Below are positions 1-5,903 of a stretch of 25,298 nucleotides of DNA, piece after piece (position 1 is the stretch's first letter; each line of letters opens with the position of its first letter). The notes beneath the pieces are model-generated. The model was not told where the DNA came from and searched no databases. It saw only the letters and a program-made list of their open reading frames with translations. The DNA is from a virus. The translations under genes were made by a program, and so were the position numbers. The stretch covers positions 1-25,298 of the IMG/VR virus record IMGVR_UViG_3300025929_000046. The stretch is one strand, 5' to 3'.

Positions 1-28
1 AGGCCCCGCTCGCCAAGGAGGAATTGAG

Positions 29-241
29 ATGGAACGAGAAGAACAGAGATGTTCATATCCTGCCTGCGAACAGTCGCCCCTGAACTGGTGCGCTGCGTGT
101 GAACGCCCCATTTGCCGGGCGCATGCTAGCAATCCAGACGCGCCACTTGGGTGTGAAGTGAGCTGCCAGAATCAGCGGTGTATCGCCATTGTTGCGGAGC
201 GCAACCGGGCGTTTTTGGAGCGCTGGCAGGGAGGGAATTGA
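29..241 (+). CDS. Small Cys-rich zinc-finger-like protein (70 aa)
   Basis: This 70-aa protein has nine cysteines in its first 51 residues. Cys8, Cys13, Cys21, Cys24, Cys29 and His32 give a C-x4-C-x7-C-x2-C-x4-C-x2-H pattern reminiscent of B-box or treble-clef zinc fingers, and Cys42, Cys46 and Cys51 follow it. The ATG is well set by an AAGGAGG Shine-Dalgarno at 15-21. It is the first gene of a run of small + strand genes, and its stop abuts the GTG start of the next gene. Zinc binding is inferred from the cysteine spacing. The partner, whether nucleic acid or protein, cannot be told. No named family is recognised. Confidence 0.75.
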   Translation: MEREEQRCSYPACEQSPLNWCAACERPICRAHASNPDAPLGCEVSCQNQRCIAIVAERNRAFLERWQGGN

Positions 242-243
242 GT

Positions 244-441
244 GTGGAAGAAGCAGAGCGTGACCGGCAATTGCTCAATGTGCTCAAGGCCGCCAACAAG
301 GTTTTGGATAGATCGGTACCAGAAGGTTTGGTCAATTCCGCCAGGATTGGTGCACTGCAGGCAGTGTTGAGCGTCTTGGGGCAGATGTCGGGCTCCGAAA
401 TTGCGACTGAGATCGATAAATTGCAGCAAAAATTAGTATAG
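244..441 (+). CDS. Hypothetical small helical protein (65 aa), GTG start
   Basis: This is a small, mostly helical, charged protein of unknown function. The reading frame extends upstream to an ATG at 178, but that start would overlap the previous gene by more than 60 nt. The GTG at 244, preceded by GGGAGGG at about 229-235 and lying just after the previous stop (239-241), is the better start. The C-terminus (IATEIDKLQQKLV) is amphipathic and could be a short coiled coil. It appears to be cotranscribed with the zinc-finger-like gene upstream. No family is recognised. Confidence 0.6.
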   Translation: MEEAERDRQLLNVLKAANKVLDRSVPEGLVNSARIGALQAVLSVLGQMSGSEIATEIDKLQQKLV

Positions 442-465
442 GCGAAAGCCAGAAAGGCAAAAAAC

Positions 466-690
466 ATGACTTATGATGGTGATATTGTGCAGATTAAAAC
501 CCTGACCACTATGGATGCGTTCGCCGGACGTGCGGCCATCAAGATTGACGAGATGGTTAATGCTTATCTGAACAACTATCCCGCTCTGGTGCAATCCATT
601 CAGATGAACGTCACGGAGATTACGGATACCTCCGGGGATTATCCTGTCACATCGACGCGATACACCGCGACTATCGTTCTCAGGCTATAG
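466..690 (+). CDS. Hypothetical protein (74 aa)
   Basis: This is a 74-aa protein of unknown function with an ATG preceded by AGAAAGG. Its C-terminal half alternates polar and hydrophobic residues (ITDTSGDYPVTSTRYTATIVLRL), suggesting beta strands. The N-terminal half (residues about 17-45) looks helical. It sits 24 nt after the previous gene. Its stop is followed by a perfect 15-bp inverted repeat at 701-737, so this gene may mark the end of a transcription or processing unit. Confidence 0.6.
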   Translation: MTYDGDIVQIKTLTTMDAFAGRAAIKIDEMVNAYLNNYPALVQSIQMNVTEITDTSGDYPVTSTRYTATIVLRL

Positions 691-737
691 CACTGGCATT
701 TCCATCCTGCTGCCAATCGCACTGGCAGCAGGATGGA
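690..737 (+). repeat. Perfect 15-bp inverted repeat with competing direct repeat
   Basis: Positions 701-715 and 723-737 are perfect reverse complements around a 7-nt loop (716-722). No T-run follows on either strand, so it is not a standard intrinsic terminator. The 9-mer GCACTGGCA occurs at 690-698 and again at 720-728, so TGCCA in the left arm (711-715) could pair with either TGGCA copy. That allows an alternative, smaller hairpin. A role in mRNA processing or stability is inference. Confidence 0.75.
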
Positions 738-742
738 CCCGA

Positions 743-760
743 AAGAAGGAACCCGCGATG
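743..760 (+). repeat. Direct repeat of translation-initiation region, copy 1
   Basis: The 18-bp sequence AAGAAGGAACCCGCGATG, which ends in the start codon of the 758 gene, is repeated identically at 951-968, where it ends in the start codon of the next gene. It includes the Shine-Dalgarno AAGGA. The identity argues for duplication of a gene together with its initiation region. Confidence 0.85.
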
Positions 761-949
761 ATGAGACCTTTGAGCGATATACCGCTCGACCAGAAGGATG
801 ACTGGCTGGCTGACATGGGCGAGAAGCTGGCAGACGGCACACTGACAGAGGAGCAAGCGGCTCTTCTGATGTTTGGAGATGACCCGTATTATAGCTATCT
901 TGCCGATCAGGATAGCCATGTGGTCCCAGCGAGACCACAATTGATCTGA
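758..949 (+). CDS. Small acidic hypothetical protein (63 aa), paralogue of the next gene
   Basis: This small acidic protein of unknown function starts at one of two adjacent ATGs (758 or 761) after AAGAAGGA. Its central segment (DDWLADMGEKLADGTLTEEQ, then AALLM) aligns without gaps to the segment FRDEIWHSFAIGELSEAEAA of the following gene. The shared pattern is G-x-L-(T/S)-E-x-x-AA, a helix-turn-helix-like or SHOCT-like 'GxLTxEE' turn. With the identical 18-bp upstream sequence, this suggests the two genes are paralogues. The function is unknown, although small acidic phage proteins of this kind are often host-directed inhibitors. Confidence 0.6.
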   Translation: MMRPLSDIPLDQKDDWLADMGEKLADGTLTEEQAALLMFGDDPYYSYLADQDSHVVPARPQLI

Positions 950-950
950 G

Positions 951-968
951 AAGAAGGAACCCGCGATG
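951..968 (+). repeat. Direct repeat of translation-initiation region, copy 2
   Basis: This is an exact 18-bp copy of 743-760, spanning the Shine-Dalgarno and the ATG of the 57-aa gene that starts at 966. Confidence 0.85.
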
Positions 969-1139
969 CGAAAGGTACGAACGGACAACAACGACGATTT
1001 CACTCCTCTCACCGAGGAGGAGATGGAAGACTTCCGAGATGAGATCTGGCACAGCTTCGCAATTGGCGAGCTAAGCGAGGCTGAGGCAGCCAGCATGATC
1101 ATGCGCGAGGCCTGGCTGAATGGAATTATTGAAGCGTAA
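966..1139 (+). CDS. Small acidic hypothetical protein (57 aa), second paralogue
   Basis: This short ORF encodes a 57-aa acidic protein beginning MRKVRTDNNDDFTPLTEEEM and ending NGIIEA. It starts 17 nt after the previous stop, using the same 18-bp initiation sequence as the 758 gene. The region from about residue 20 to 47 (DFRDEIWHSFAIGELSEAEA and following) resembles the middle of the 758 product. No function is recognised. Support for it being real comes from the duplicated Shine-Dalgarno and start, the full use of the intergenic space, and the tight spacing to recT downstream. Confidence 0.6.
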   Translation: MRKVRTDNNDDFTPLTEEEMEDFRDEIWHSFAIGELSEAEAASMIMREAWLNGIIEA

Positions 1140-1163
1140 AGCGGCCCGCGAAAGGACAAAACC

Positions 1164-2054
1164 TTGATTACTAGCACTGACTTGATCCAATTTACTCCCG
1201 GTCAGATCGATATTATCCGCCAAACGGTTGCTGCTGGCGTACCTCCGGCAGAATTTCAGCTCTTCCTGGAGGTTTGCAAACATCGTGGCCTCAACCCGCT
1301 GAATCGCGAGATATACGCGATTATGCGCTACGACCCTGAAACCGGCGGCAAGCGCATGACTATTCAGGTGAGCATCGATGGTCTGAGGATACAGGCTGAG
1401 CGATCCAGGAAGTACCTCGGCCAGCTTGCACCGGAATGGTGCGGGCGTGATGGAAAGTGGGTAGATGTGTGGCTGGACGACGAGCCACCGACAGCGGCGC
1501 GTGTTCGCGTTATGCGCGCCGACTTCAAAAACGTTGTTACGGCCACAGCGAAGTACGGCAGTTACGTCCAGTTGAAAAAGAGCGGCGGCCCTACATCGAT
1601 GTGGGCGAAGATGCCTGATGTCATGTTGGCAAAATGCGCGGAGGCGTTGGCTCTTCGTAAGGCATTCCCTGAGACCACGGCGGGCCTGTACACCCATGAG
1701 GAAATGGGTCAGGCCGATAATCAGGCACCAGTCAATACTGTAGACTCGACGGTCACTGTGTCCGAAGTACCCTCTGAGCCAGAACCGCGCAAGATATCGC
1801 CAGTCCGGACATTGTTCGCGAAGGGGCATCAGGCAGGTCTTTGGGATGATACCAATACCTTTCGTCAGTTCTGTGCCGACGTCCTTGGGCGAGAGGTTGC
1901 TGATAGCAAGTTCATCGGAAGAGAACTTGAGAAAATCGGCAAAACCATTGATGAAGAGTTGGCAAGACTATCCTCTGCTGAGGAAGTTGCCTCTGAGTAT
2001 CCCGGTATGGACGAGATCAGCGAGGAACTGTTGAGGCAGCAGCAGTCAGCATAG
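1164..2054 (+). CDS. recT: RecT/Bet-family single-strand DNA annealing protein
   Basis: Phage recombinase of the RecT/Redbeta superfamily (Bet subgroup), which anneals complementary single strands and promotes strand exchange in phage recombination and replication. The 296-aa length is typical. Family motifs are clear: FLEVCKHRGLNPLNREIYAI (about residues 33-52), TIQVSIDGLRIQAER (about 67-81) and WAKMPDVMLAKCAEALALRK followed by AFPE and an acidic GLYTHEEM (about 147-181). The C-terminal 110 residues are a variable helical tail. The start is a TTG with AAAGGA 9-14 nt upstream. No ATG lies in frame near the expected N-terminus. No exonuclease partner (RecE or lambda-exo type) is in the window, so any partner would lie upstream. 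Confidence 0.92.
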   Translation: MITSTDLIQFTPGQIDIIRQTVAAGVPPAEFQLFLEVCKHRGLNPLNREIYAIMRYDPETGGKRMTIQVSIDGLRIQAERSRKYLGQLAPEWCGRDGKWVDVWLDDEPPTAARVRVMRADFKNVVTATAKYGSYVQLKKSGGPTSMWAKMPDVMLAKCAEALALRKAFPETTAGLYTHEEMGQADNQAPVNTVDSTVTVSEVPSEPEPRKISPVRTLFAKGHQAGLWDDTNTFRQFCADVLGREVADSKFIGRELEKIGKTIDEELARLSSAEEVASEYPGMDEISEELLRQQQSA

Positions 2055-2061
2055 TGTGAGC

Positions 2062-2086
2062 GGGCCGGGCAACCGGCCCAGGAGGT
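2062..2086 (+). promoter_or_regulatory. GC-rich hairpin with GCAA loop abutting the Shine-Dalgarno of the next gene
   Basis: Positions 2062-2068 (GGGCCGG) and 2073-2079 (CCGGCCC) form a perfect 7-bp stem closed by a GCAA (GNRA-type) tetraloop. AGGAGG (2080-2085) follows with no gap, then a run of six T and the ATG at 2092. It could attenuate transcription, insulate recT translation, or tune ribosome access to the next gene. The T-run begins seven bases after the stem, which is too far for a classic terminator. Confidence 0.6.
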
Positions 2087-2091
2087 TTTTT

Positions 2092-2238
2092 ATGGACGAG
2101 CTGAAAGAAAAAATCAAGCGGGCGCTGGCTGGCGGAGCGCTCCGCTTCGGTGAGGTCTGGGATGCTATGACGGATGATGTGATGTACGACGATTTGTGCA
2201 GTGCTCTGGCTTCGCTGATACAAGGGGTTGGCAAATGA
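2092..2238 (+). CDS. Small hypothetical protein (48 aa)
   Basis: The start is set by an excellent AGGAGG six nt upstream of ATG 2092; a longer frame from GTG 2056 would read through the hairpin and lacks a ribosome site. The 48-aa product begins MDELKEKIKRALAGGALRFG and is helical, with basic and acidic patches (WDAMTDDVMYDDLCSALASL). It could be a winged-helix fragment or an adaptor-type small protein, but no family is recognised. Its TGA overlaps the ATG of the next gene (ATGA, 2235-2238), indicating translational coupling. Confidence 0.65.
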   Translation: MDELKEKIKRALAGGALRFGEVWDAMTDDVMYDDLCSALASLIQGVGK

Positions 2239-2879
2239 TGCATGCTGTGATGTTCGCGTTTAATGCGGATGCAACCAGTGAGCAGAGCCACGAGGAGATC
2301 GACGAAGCACACAAGGTTTTCCTGGCAGAGAAGATGCTGCCCTATCTCCTAAAAAGCGATCTGGAGTACAGTTGTATTCGTAACTGGGCTTCCCCGGACT
2401 CGTCGTCATGGCTGGAACGCAGATACATCGTCAAGTGCTTCTGGGATTATGAGAGCAGAGGCATTAAGGATCTGCTTGCTGGCGTGTCAGGTGTAGCCAT
2501 CGAGGAATTTCCGGTCTGCCTGATCCCTGGTTGCTACGATCCGACTGCGGAGAAACAGGCTAAGGGCTTGCACGGAGTGCTCTTTGATCGCTATGGTGAA
2601 GAACCCCACGAGATTCACCAGCAGTGTTGGCAGCATTGTCATGTCACTAGCCGGGCGATCATGCGAACGATAGAGACGGTAGACGAGACATCCGGAAAAG
2701 AGTTCTGGACGCGGATTCTCGTCTGGTCGTTGCGCAAGCGCTGGTATGCGCAGCGCCTTGACCAATACCAGGATGGCGATTATGAGACAGGTGAAATATC
2801 CTGTCTCGAAGGGTCAGCCTGGACAGGTCCACATGCAACCAGAGAGGCAGCTATCGAGTCTGCCAGAGCGATGGAATAG
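2235..2879 (+). CDS. Hypothetical protein (214 aa)
   Basis: This is an unknown 214-aa protein. The frame is open upstream, but the ATG at 2235 overlaps the previous stop as ATGA, and a second ATG at 2238 follows at once. The protein is rich in Trp, Tyr, Cys and His (for example EIHQQCWQHCHVTSRAIMRT and RILVWSLRKRWYAQRLDQYQ), typical of a soluble globular protein. The Cys/His clustering around QCWQHCH could bind a metal, but this is speculative. It lies between recombination genes and a DUF488 gene in the early region. No named family is recognised. Confidence 0.7.
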   Translation: MMHAVMFAFNADATSEQSHEEIDEAHKVFLAEKMLPYLLKSDLEYSCIRNWASPDSSSWLERRYIVKCFWDYESRGIKDLLAGVSGVAIEEFPVCLIPGCYDPTAEKQAKGLHGVLFDRYGEEPHEIHQQCWQHCHVTSRAIMRTIETVDETSGKEFWTRILVWSLRKRWYAQRLDQYQDGDYETGEISCLEGSAWTGPHATREAAIESARAME

Positions 2880-2894
2880 AGAGGAGACCAGTAA

Positions 2895-3131
2895 GTGAAC
2901 GAAGAAGTTCGCGCGTCTTTCGAGAGCGGGAAAGAGATCGAATATCATCTCTGGGGCATGGAACAGGGAGCAAATATACTCCCCGGCCCTGGATGGTATA
3001 CGTGTGTTGTCACTGAAATCTACAAAAACGGGGACGTAGAGATTTGTTTCACGTACCCGGAAATCGAGGACGTGTGCTGTACTGTGAGGCGACAAAACAT
3101 TCCCATTGCGTTTCGGAAAAGGAGCAAGTAA
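2895..3131 (+). CDS. Hypothetical protein (78 aa), possible small beta-barrel, GTG start
   Basis: The GTG start at 2895 is preceded by GAGGAG at 2881-2886. Residues about 30-68 (GPGWYTCVVTEIYKNGDVEI and a following Phe-Thr-Tyr-Pro segment) alternate like a small five-strand SH3/Tudor-like barrel, a fold that often binds nucleic acid or modified protein tails. That is a structural guess from the pattern only. The next gene starts on the base after this stop, and its Shine-Dalgarno (GGAG, 3121-3124) lies inside the last codons, so the pair is surely cotranscribed. Confidence 0.6.
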   Translation: MNEEVRASFESGKEIEYHLWGMEQGANILPGPGWYTCVVTEIYKNGDVEICFTYPEIEDVCCTVRRQNIPIAFRKRSK

Positions 3132-3545
3132 GTGAGCGAGGAAGAAATTCGCCTGGAAACCATTGGCTATGCTGATCGAGAAGCTGAACAGCGTATTGAT
3201 GATTTTTTAGCGCAACCTCACGCTATGCTGGTTGATATCCGTTATCGCCCGTATTCACGCTGGCGACCAGCATTTAATCATGGCGCTCTTGCAAAGCGCC
3301 ATAACAAACAGTACCACTTGCTCTTGAGTTTGGGCAATAAGAATTACAACGATCCAACTAAGGATATCGTGATTGCTGATCCTGAGGATGGCGTTCGCAA
3401 TGTGTTGAGATTGTTGGATGAAGGGCATTCTCTCATGCTCATGTGCGCCTGCAAGGATTATGAGCGCTGTCATCGCAAGATCGTCTATGATCTGGTAATG
3501 GCCGCGCTAAAAGAAAGAGAGGCCATGTCACCGACGAACATCTGA
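3132..3545 (+). CDS. DUF488 family protein
   Basis: A 137-aa member of the DUF488 family, whose biochemical role is not settled. The N-terminus has the family pattern ETIGYADREAEQRIDDFLAQ followed by LVDIRYRPYSR (residues 33-43). The C-terminal signature CACKDYERCHRK carries Cys105, Cys107, Cys113, His114 and Arg115, which fits the conserved C-x-C-x5-C-H-R motif. Translation starts at a GTG directly after the previous stop, with GGAG seven nt upstream. It is the last gene of the rightward early block and is followed by a strong terminator. In a phage, a role in nucleic-acid or host metabolism is possible but unproven. Confidence 0.85.
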   Translation: MSEEEIRLETIGYADREAEQRIDDFLAQPHAMLVDIRYRPYSRWRPAFNHGALAKRHNKQYHLLLSLGNKNYNDPTKDIVIADPEDGVRNVLRLLDEGHSLMLMCACKDYERCHRKIVYDLVMAALKEREAMSPTNI

Positions 3546-3585
3546 TAATTGATGACGATTATGGCTTCAGCGCCTACAACTTGGT

Positions 3586-3622
3586 AGAGAGCAGGCAGCA
3601 TCACACTGCCTGCTCTCTTTTT
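3586..3622 (+). terminator. Strong intrinsic terminator after the early block
   Basis: The sequence shows a perfect 13-bp stem (3586-3598 with 3606-3618), a 7-nt loop and a run of five T (3618-3622). It separates the rightward early genes from the convergent recombinase gene whose stop codon lies at 3628-3630. The opposite strand lacks a T-run after the stem, so it should act mainly on rightward transcription. Confidence 0.9.
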
Positions 3623-3627
3623 GTTGC

Positions 3628-4617
3628 TCAGAGATTCGCGAACTGGGCTTCCAGTTTGCGCGCGATCTCGTCGAGCTTGTATTTGGCTTCGCGTCGCTTG
3701 ATGTAGCGCAGAATGGTCGCGGTCCCGGTGTGACCCAGATCCTCCGCAACTGCCAATATGTCGTGGCCGTTGGCCTGGTAGCGGAGCCATGCCGATAGAT
3801 GGCGAAAGCTATGCACGACCGCAGCCTCGGGGATTTGTGCTCTCGCGGCATAGAGGCGGAATCGACCATCAACAGTCGTTGGATGGATCGGCCTGATCGC
3901 TGCGTGCGTATGATGATGGTTTATGAAGATTGGCTCCTCTGGTTTCATGCGTCCCCAGCGGTCGTTTGCGCGCAAATACTCCTCAATGGCCGTCATTGCG
4001 CGCGGTGGCATTTCCCTCTGGGAGTCTTTGGCAAAGTGGCGCTTTTGTTTGAAGATGTAGAACCACGCTGGCCCGGATGCCGTCGCAACCTGTTCGAAAT
4101 CTCCCCAGAGCAAATTTGCTATTTCAGCTCGCCTGCGAGCTGTGTAAAGATAGCACAAAAATAACGCTCTGTCCCTGAGTCCTGTAAGCGTATCGCGCGA
4201 GATTTGCGCGAAGAACGTGAGGACATGTTGCTCTTCGATATCGCGGTCAATCTGGGAGCCCTTCGCAGGCTTGATTCCGGTCGTCGGATTGCTCTTGAGG
4301 ATCGACTTGCCGCCCGGGGTTTGCTGCTCAGACGCGAACGTATAGAACGATTTGAGCACGCTTAAGCGGCTGTTAATGGTGTTGAAGCTTGGTTGTCCTG
4401 CTCGACCAGGACGGTGGAGGAACGTTTCAATGTCCTGGCGAATTATTTGATCTGGACGCTTATCAACGTTCTCGAAAAACAATTTGAGCGTGCATTTATA
4501 GCTAGCTAGCGTGGCATGACCGGAGGATGCACGGTCTTTGGATTCCAGGAAATCCTGAACGCATCGCTCCCAGCGACCATCGCGGTCGTTTTTGAAGTGA
4601 AATGGTTTTGTAGACAT
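3628..4617 (-). CDS. Tyrosine recombinase / integrase (first of a tandem pair, downstream gene)
   Basis: A 329-aa site-specific recombinase of the tyrosine recombinase family, cutting and rejoining DNA through a 3'-phosphotyrosine. Residues about 12-105 form the SAM-like core-binding domain. The catalytic domain follows with all expected residues: Arg162 (TARRRAEIANLL), a beta-hairpin lysine at about 190-192, H269-x-x-R272-H273 (HSFRH), Gly295-His296 and nucleophile Tyr305 (ILRYIKRRE). It therefore looks active. The ATG at 4617 lacks a good nearby Shine-Dalgarno; AGGGG lies about 18 nt upstream. It sits 78 nt downstream of a second recombinase on the same strand and ends just short of the convergent early-block terminator. 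Confidence 0.93.
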   Translation of the reverse strand: MSTKPFHFKNDRDGRWERCVQDFLESKDRASSGHATLASYKCTLKLFFENVDKRPDQIIRQDIETFLHRPGRAGQPSFNTINSRLSVLKSFYTFASEQQTPGGKSILKSNPTTGIKPAKGSQIDRDIEEQHVLTFFAQISRDTLTGLRDRALFLCYLYTARRRAEIANLLWGDFEQVATASGPAWFYIFKQKRHFAKDSQREMPPRAMTAIEEYLRANDRWGRMKPEEPIFINHHHTHAAIRPIHPTTVDGRFRLYAARAQIPEAAVVHSFRHLSAWLRYQANGHDILAVAEDLGHTGTATILRYIKRREAKYKLDEIARKLEAQFANL

Positions 4618-4695
4618 AGCCGCTGCAACAGCGCCCCTAACGCGAATCCAATGATAGCATTTTGGAGCGCTGATTGCTGCGGTCAGACGTTCTAA

Positions 4696-5601
4696 TTATA
4701 GTTTGATATAATCGACTGCGTTGTTATCCAGGTTCATTTTCCGTCGCCAATACTTCTCTGTGGTTCGCGGGTCTTTATGTCTGGCGGCAACCTGGACCTG
4801 CTCTAACTTTGCGCCGCCCTCCAGGGACAGGGTAACGAAGCTGGCCCGCATACCATGCGGTGTGAGAGAGTCGATTCCTGCCTCTTTGGCATAATGCAGG
4901 ATGGTTCGATAGACCACCATATTGCTGATCGGCTGCTCTGTTGGGAAATCACCTTTTCTGAATTGACAAAAGAGCGGGGCGTCCTTAGGTAGTTTTTCTC
5001 TCCCTGTATCGCGTAGATACTCATCGACTGCACGCCACGCTTCCACTCTAAGTTTAACGATATCCCGCCGGTTGCCCTTGCCTTGAATGGTCAGAACGTG
5101 GTGTCCTTGCTCCATGCCCAGATCGCTCAAGGTCAGGCCTGCGCACTCAAAGCGGCGTATGCCCGTGTAGAGTAGCAGGATCAGCATTGCATAGTCGCGT
5201 TTGCCTTTTTTAGTGTCGAGGTCCACAGCAGAAAGGAGATCATTTGCCTGCTCCCTGGTCAAGGCGATGTGCGGGCTCTCATCCTCTGCTTTGATACCTC
5301 TGATGTTTTTCGCGTGGTTGGTAGTCAGGACGCCGTTGTGCACCTGTTCATCCAGGATGCGCCGGGCAACTGAAAACATACGCTTGGCGGTCGCTGTTCT
5401 GTAATTTTCGACCAGCCAGGCCCGGTACTGCGTGATCGTTTCACGGCTGATCGTTGCTGGTGTGACGTGATGATCCTGAAGCCACTGAGCAAAAACCTTG
5501 GCGTCACTCTCGTAAATGCGCTGGGAGCGTTCGCCTAGTTCTCCTGCAATCGATCCAAGTAACCCTTGTTGATTCTGCCTGATTAATGATCGACCTGGCA
5601 T
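4696..5601 (-). CDS. Tyrosine recombinase / integrase (second of the tandem pair, upstream gene)
   Basis: A 301-aa XerC/D-like tyrosine recombinase. The N-terminal SAM-like domain covers residues about 10-105 and the catalytic domain residues 110-290. Visible catalytic residues are Arg149 (YTGIRRFECAGL), Lys175 (QGKGNRRD), H249-x-x-R252 (HGMR), His275 (AARHKDPRTTEKYWRR) and Tyr284. The usual GH box is RH here. ATG 5601 is chosen over TTG 5616 because it overlaps the preceding stop as TAATG and has GGAGAG at a good distance. It is only distantly similar to the neighbouring recombinase, so the two are not a recent duplication. Either one or both could direct integration and excision. Confidence 0.92.
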   Translation of the reverse strand: MPGRSLIRQNQQGLLGSIAGELGERSQRIYESDAKVFAQWLQDHHVTPATISRETITQYRAWLVENYRTATAKRMFSVARRILDEQVHNGVLTTNHAKNIRGIKAEDESPHIALTREQANDLLSAVDLDTKKGKRDYAMLILLLYTGIRRFECAGLTLSDLGMEQGHHVLTIQGKGNRRDIVKLRVEAWRAVDEYLRDTGREKLPKDAPLFCQFRKGDFPTEQPISNMVVYRTILHYAKEAGIDSLTPHGMRASFVTLSLEGGAKLEQVQVAARHKDPRTTEKYWRRKMNLDNNAVDYIKL

Positions 5602-5810
5602 TATTGAACTCTCCAATCACCGGTATCAGTCCAATCGGCAATGTCTTCTAAGGTGAACGATTTATAAGACCAGTCGCCTTCTCCAAGGTATTTTGCGTAG
5701 GTTATTTTCTCGCCATCCAGCCACAAGTAATCACTTATGCTGTTGGTTCCATGCCTAGTTACTGTTTTGCCTGCTTTGATCTGGTCAAGAAGAGATGCTG
5801 CGCTTGCCAT
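5601..5810 (-). CDS. Hypothetical protein of the integration operon (69 aa)
   Basis: This is the first gene of the leftward operon. The frame runs back to 5993, but ATG 5810 (MASAASLLDQIKAGKTVTRH) is favoured. It lies downstream of the predicted leftward promoter, has a modest GGGAAAA ribosome site, and gives a compact protein. The larger version would start upstream of the promoter -10. The product is acidic and aromatic in its C-terminal half (YLWLDGEKITYAKYLGEGDW, then YKSFTLEDIADWTDTGDW). Its stop overlaps the recombinase ATG (TAATG), so the two are translationally coupled. It might be a recombination directionality factor or regulator, but nothing in the sequence proves that. Confidence 0.6.
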   Translation of the reverse strand: MASAASLLDQIKAGKTVTRHGTNSISDYLWLDGEKITYAKYLGEGDWSYKSFTLEDIADWTDTGDWRVQ

Positions 5811-5859
5811 TGATTTTCCCTTAGCTACAATAAAACTTTCCGTACATAAACGGGAATTT

Positions 5860-5884
5860 ACATACTCTATTTTACCACATACTC
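5860..5884. repeat. Short direct repeats flanking the leftward -10 box (candidate operator)
   Basis: The 8-mer ACATACTC occurs at 5860-5867 and 5877-5884, 17 bp apart, with TTTA sequences just upstream of both. The two copies bracket the predicted leftward -10 (5869-5874). Possible roles are operator half-sites for a repressor or arm-type recombinase sites. This is a weak pattern call. Confidence 0.35.
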
Positions 5885-5897
5885 CCAACATCCGCAA
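5869..5897 (-). promoter_or_regulatory. Predicted leftward promoter for the integration operon
   Basis: On the - strand, TTGCGG (5897-5892) is followed after 17 bp by TAAAAT (5874-5869). The -10 matches the sigma-70 consensus at 5 of 6 positions and the -35 at 3 of 6. Transcription would begin near 5862 and give a leader of about 50 nt to ATG 5810. Confidence 0.5.
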
Positions 5898-5903
5898 CTG
5901 CCC

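Noticed and set aside
1071-1829. 252-codon open frame antisense to recT
   Set aside because: It overlaps the RecT gene and resembles no protein; the + strand frame has family motifs.
4618-4695. attP core between the two recombinase genes
   Set aside because: The 78-nt gap has only a 5-bp hairpin (CGCTG-CAA-CAGCG at 4621-4633) and no convincing core or arm repeats. The attachment site cannot be placed without prophage ends.
5602-5616. TTG start at 5616 for the upstream recombinase
   Set aside because: The ATG at 5601 has a better-spaced GGAGAG and overlaps the previous stop as TAATG.
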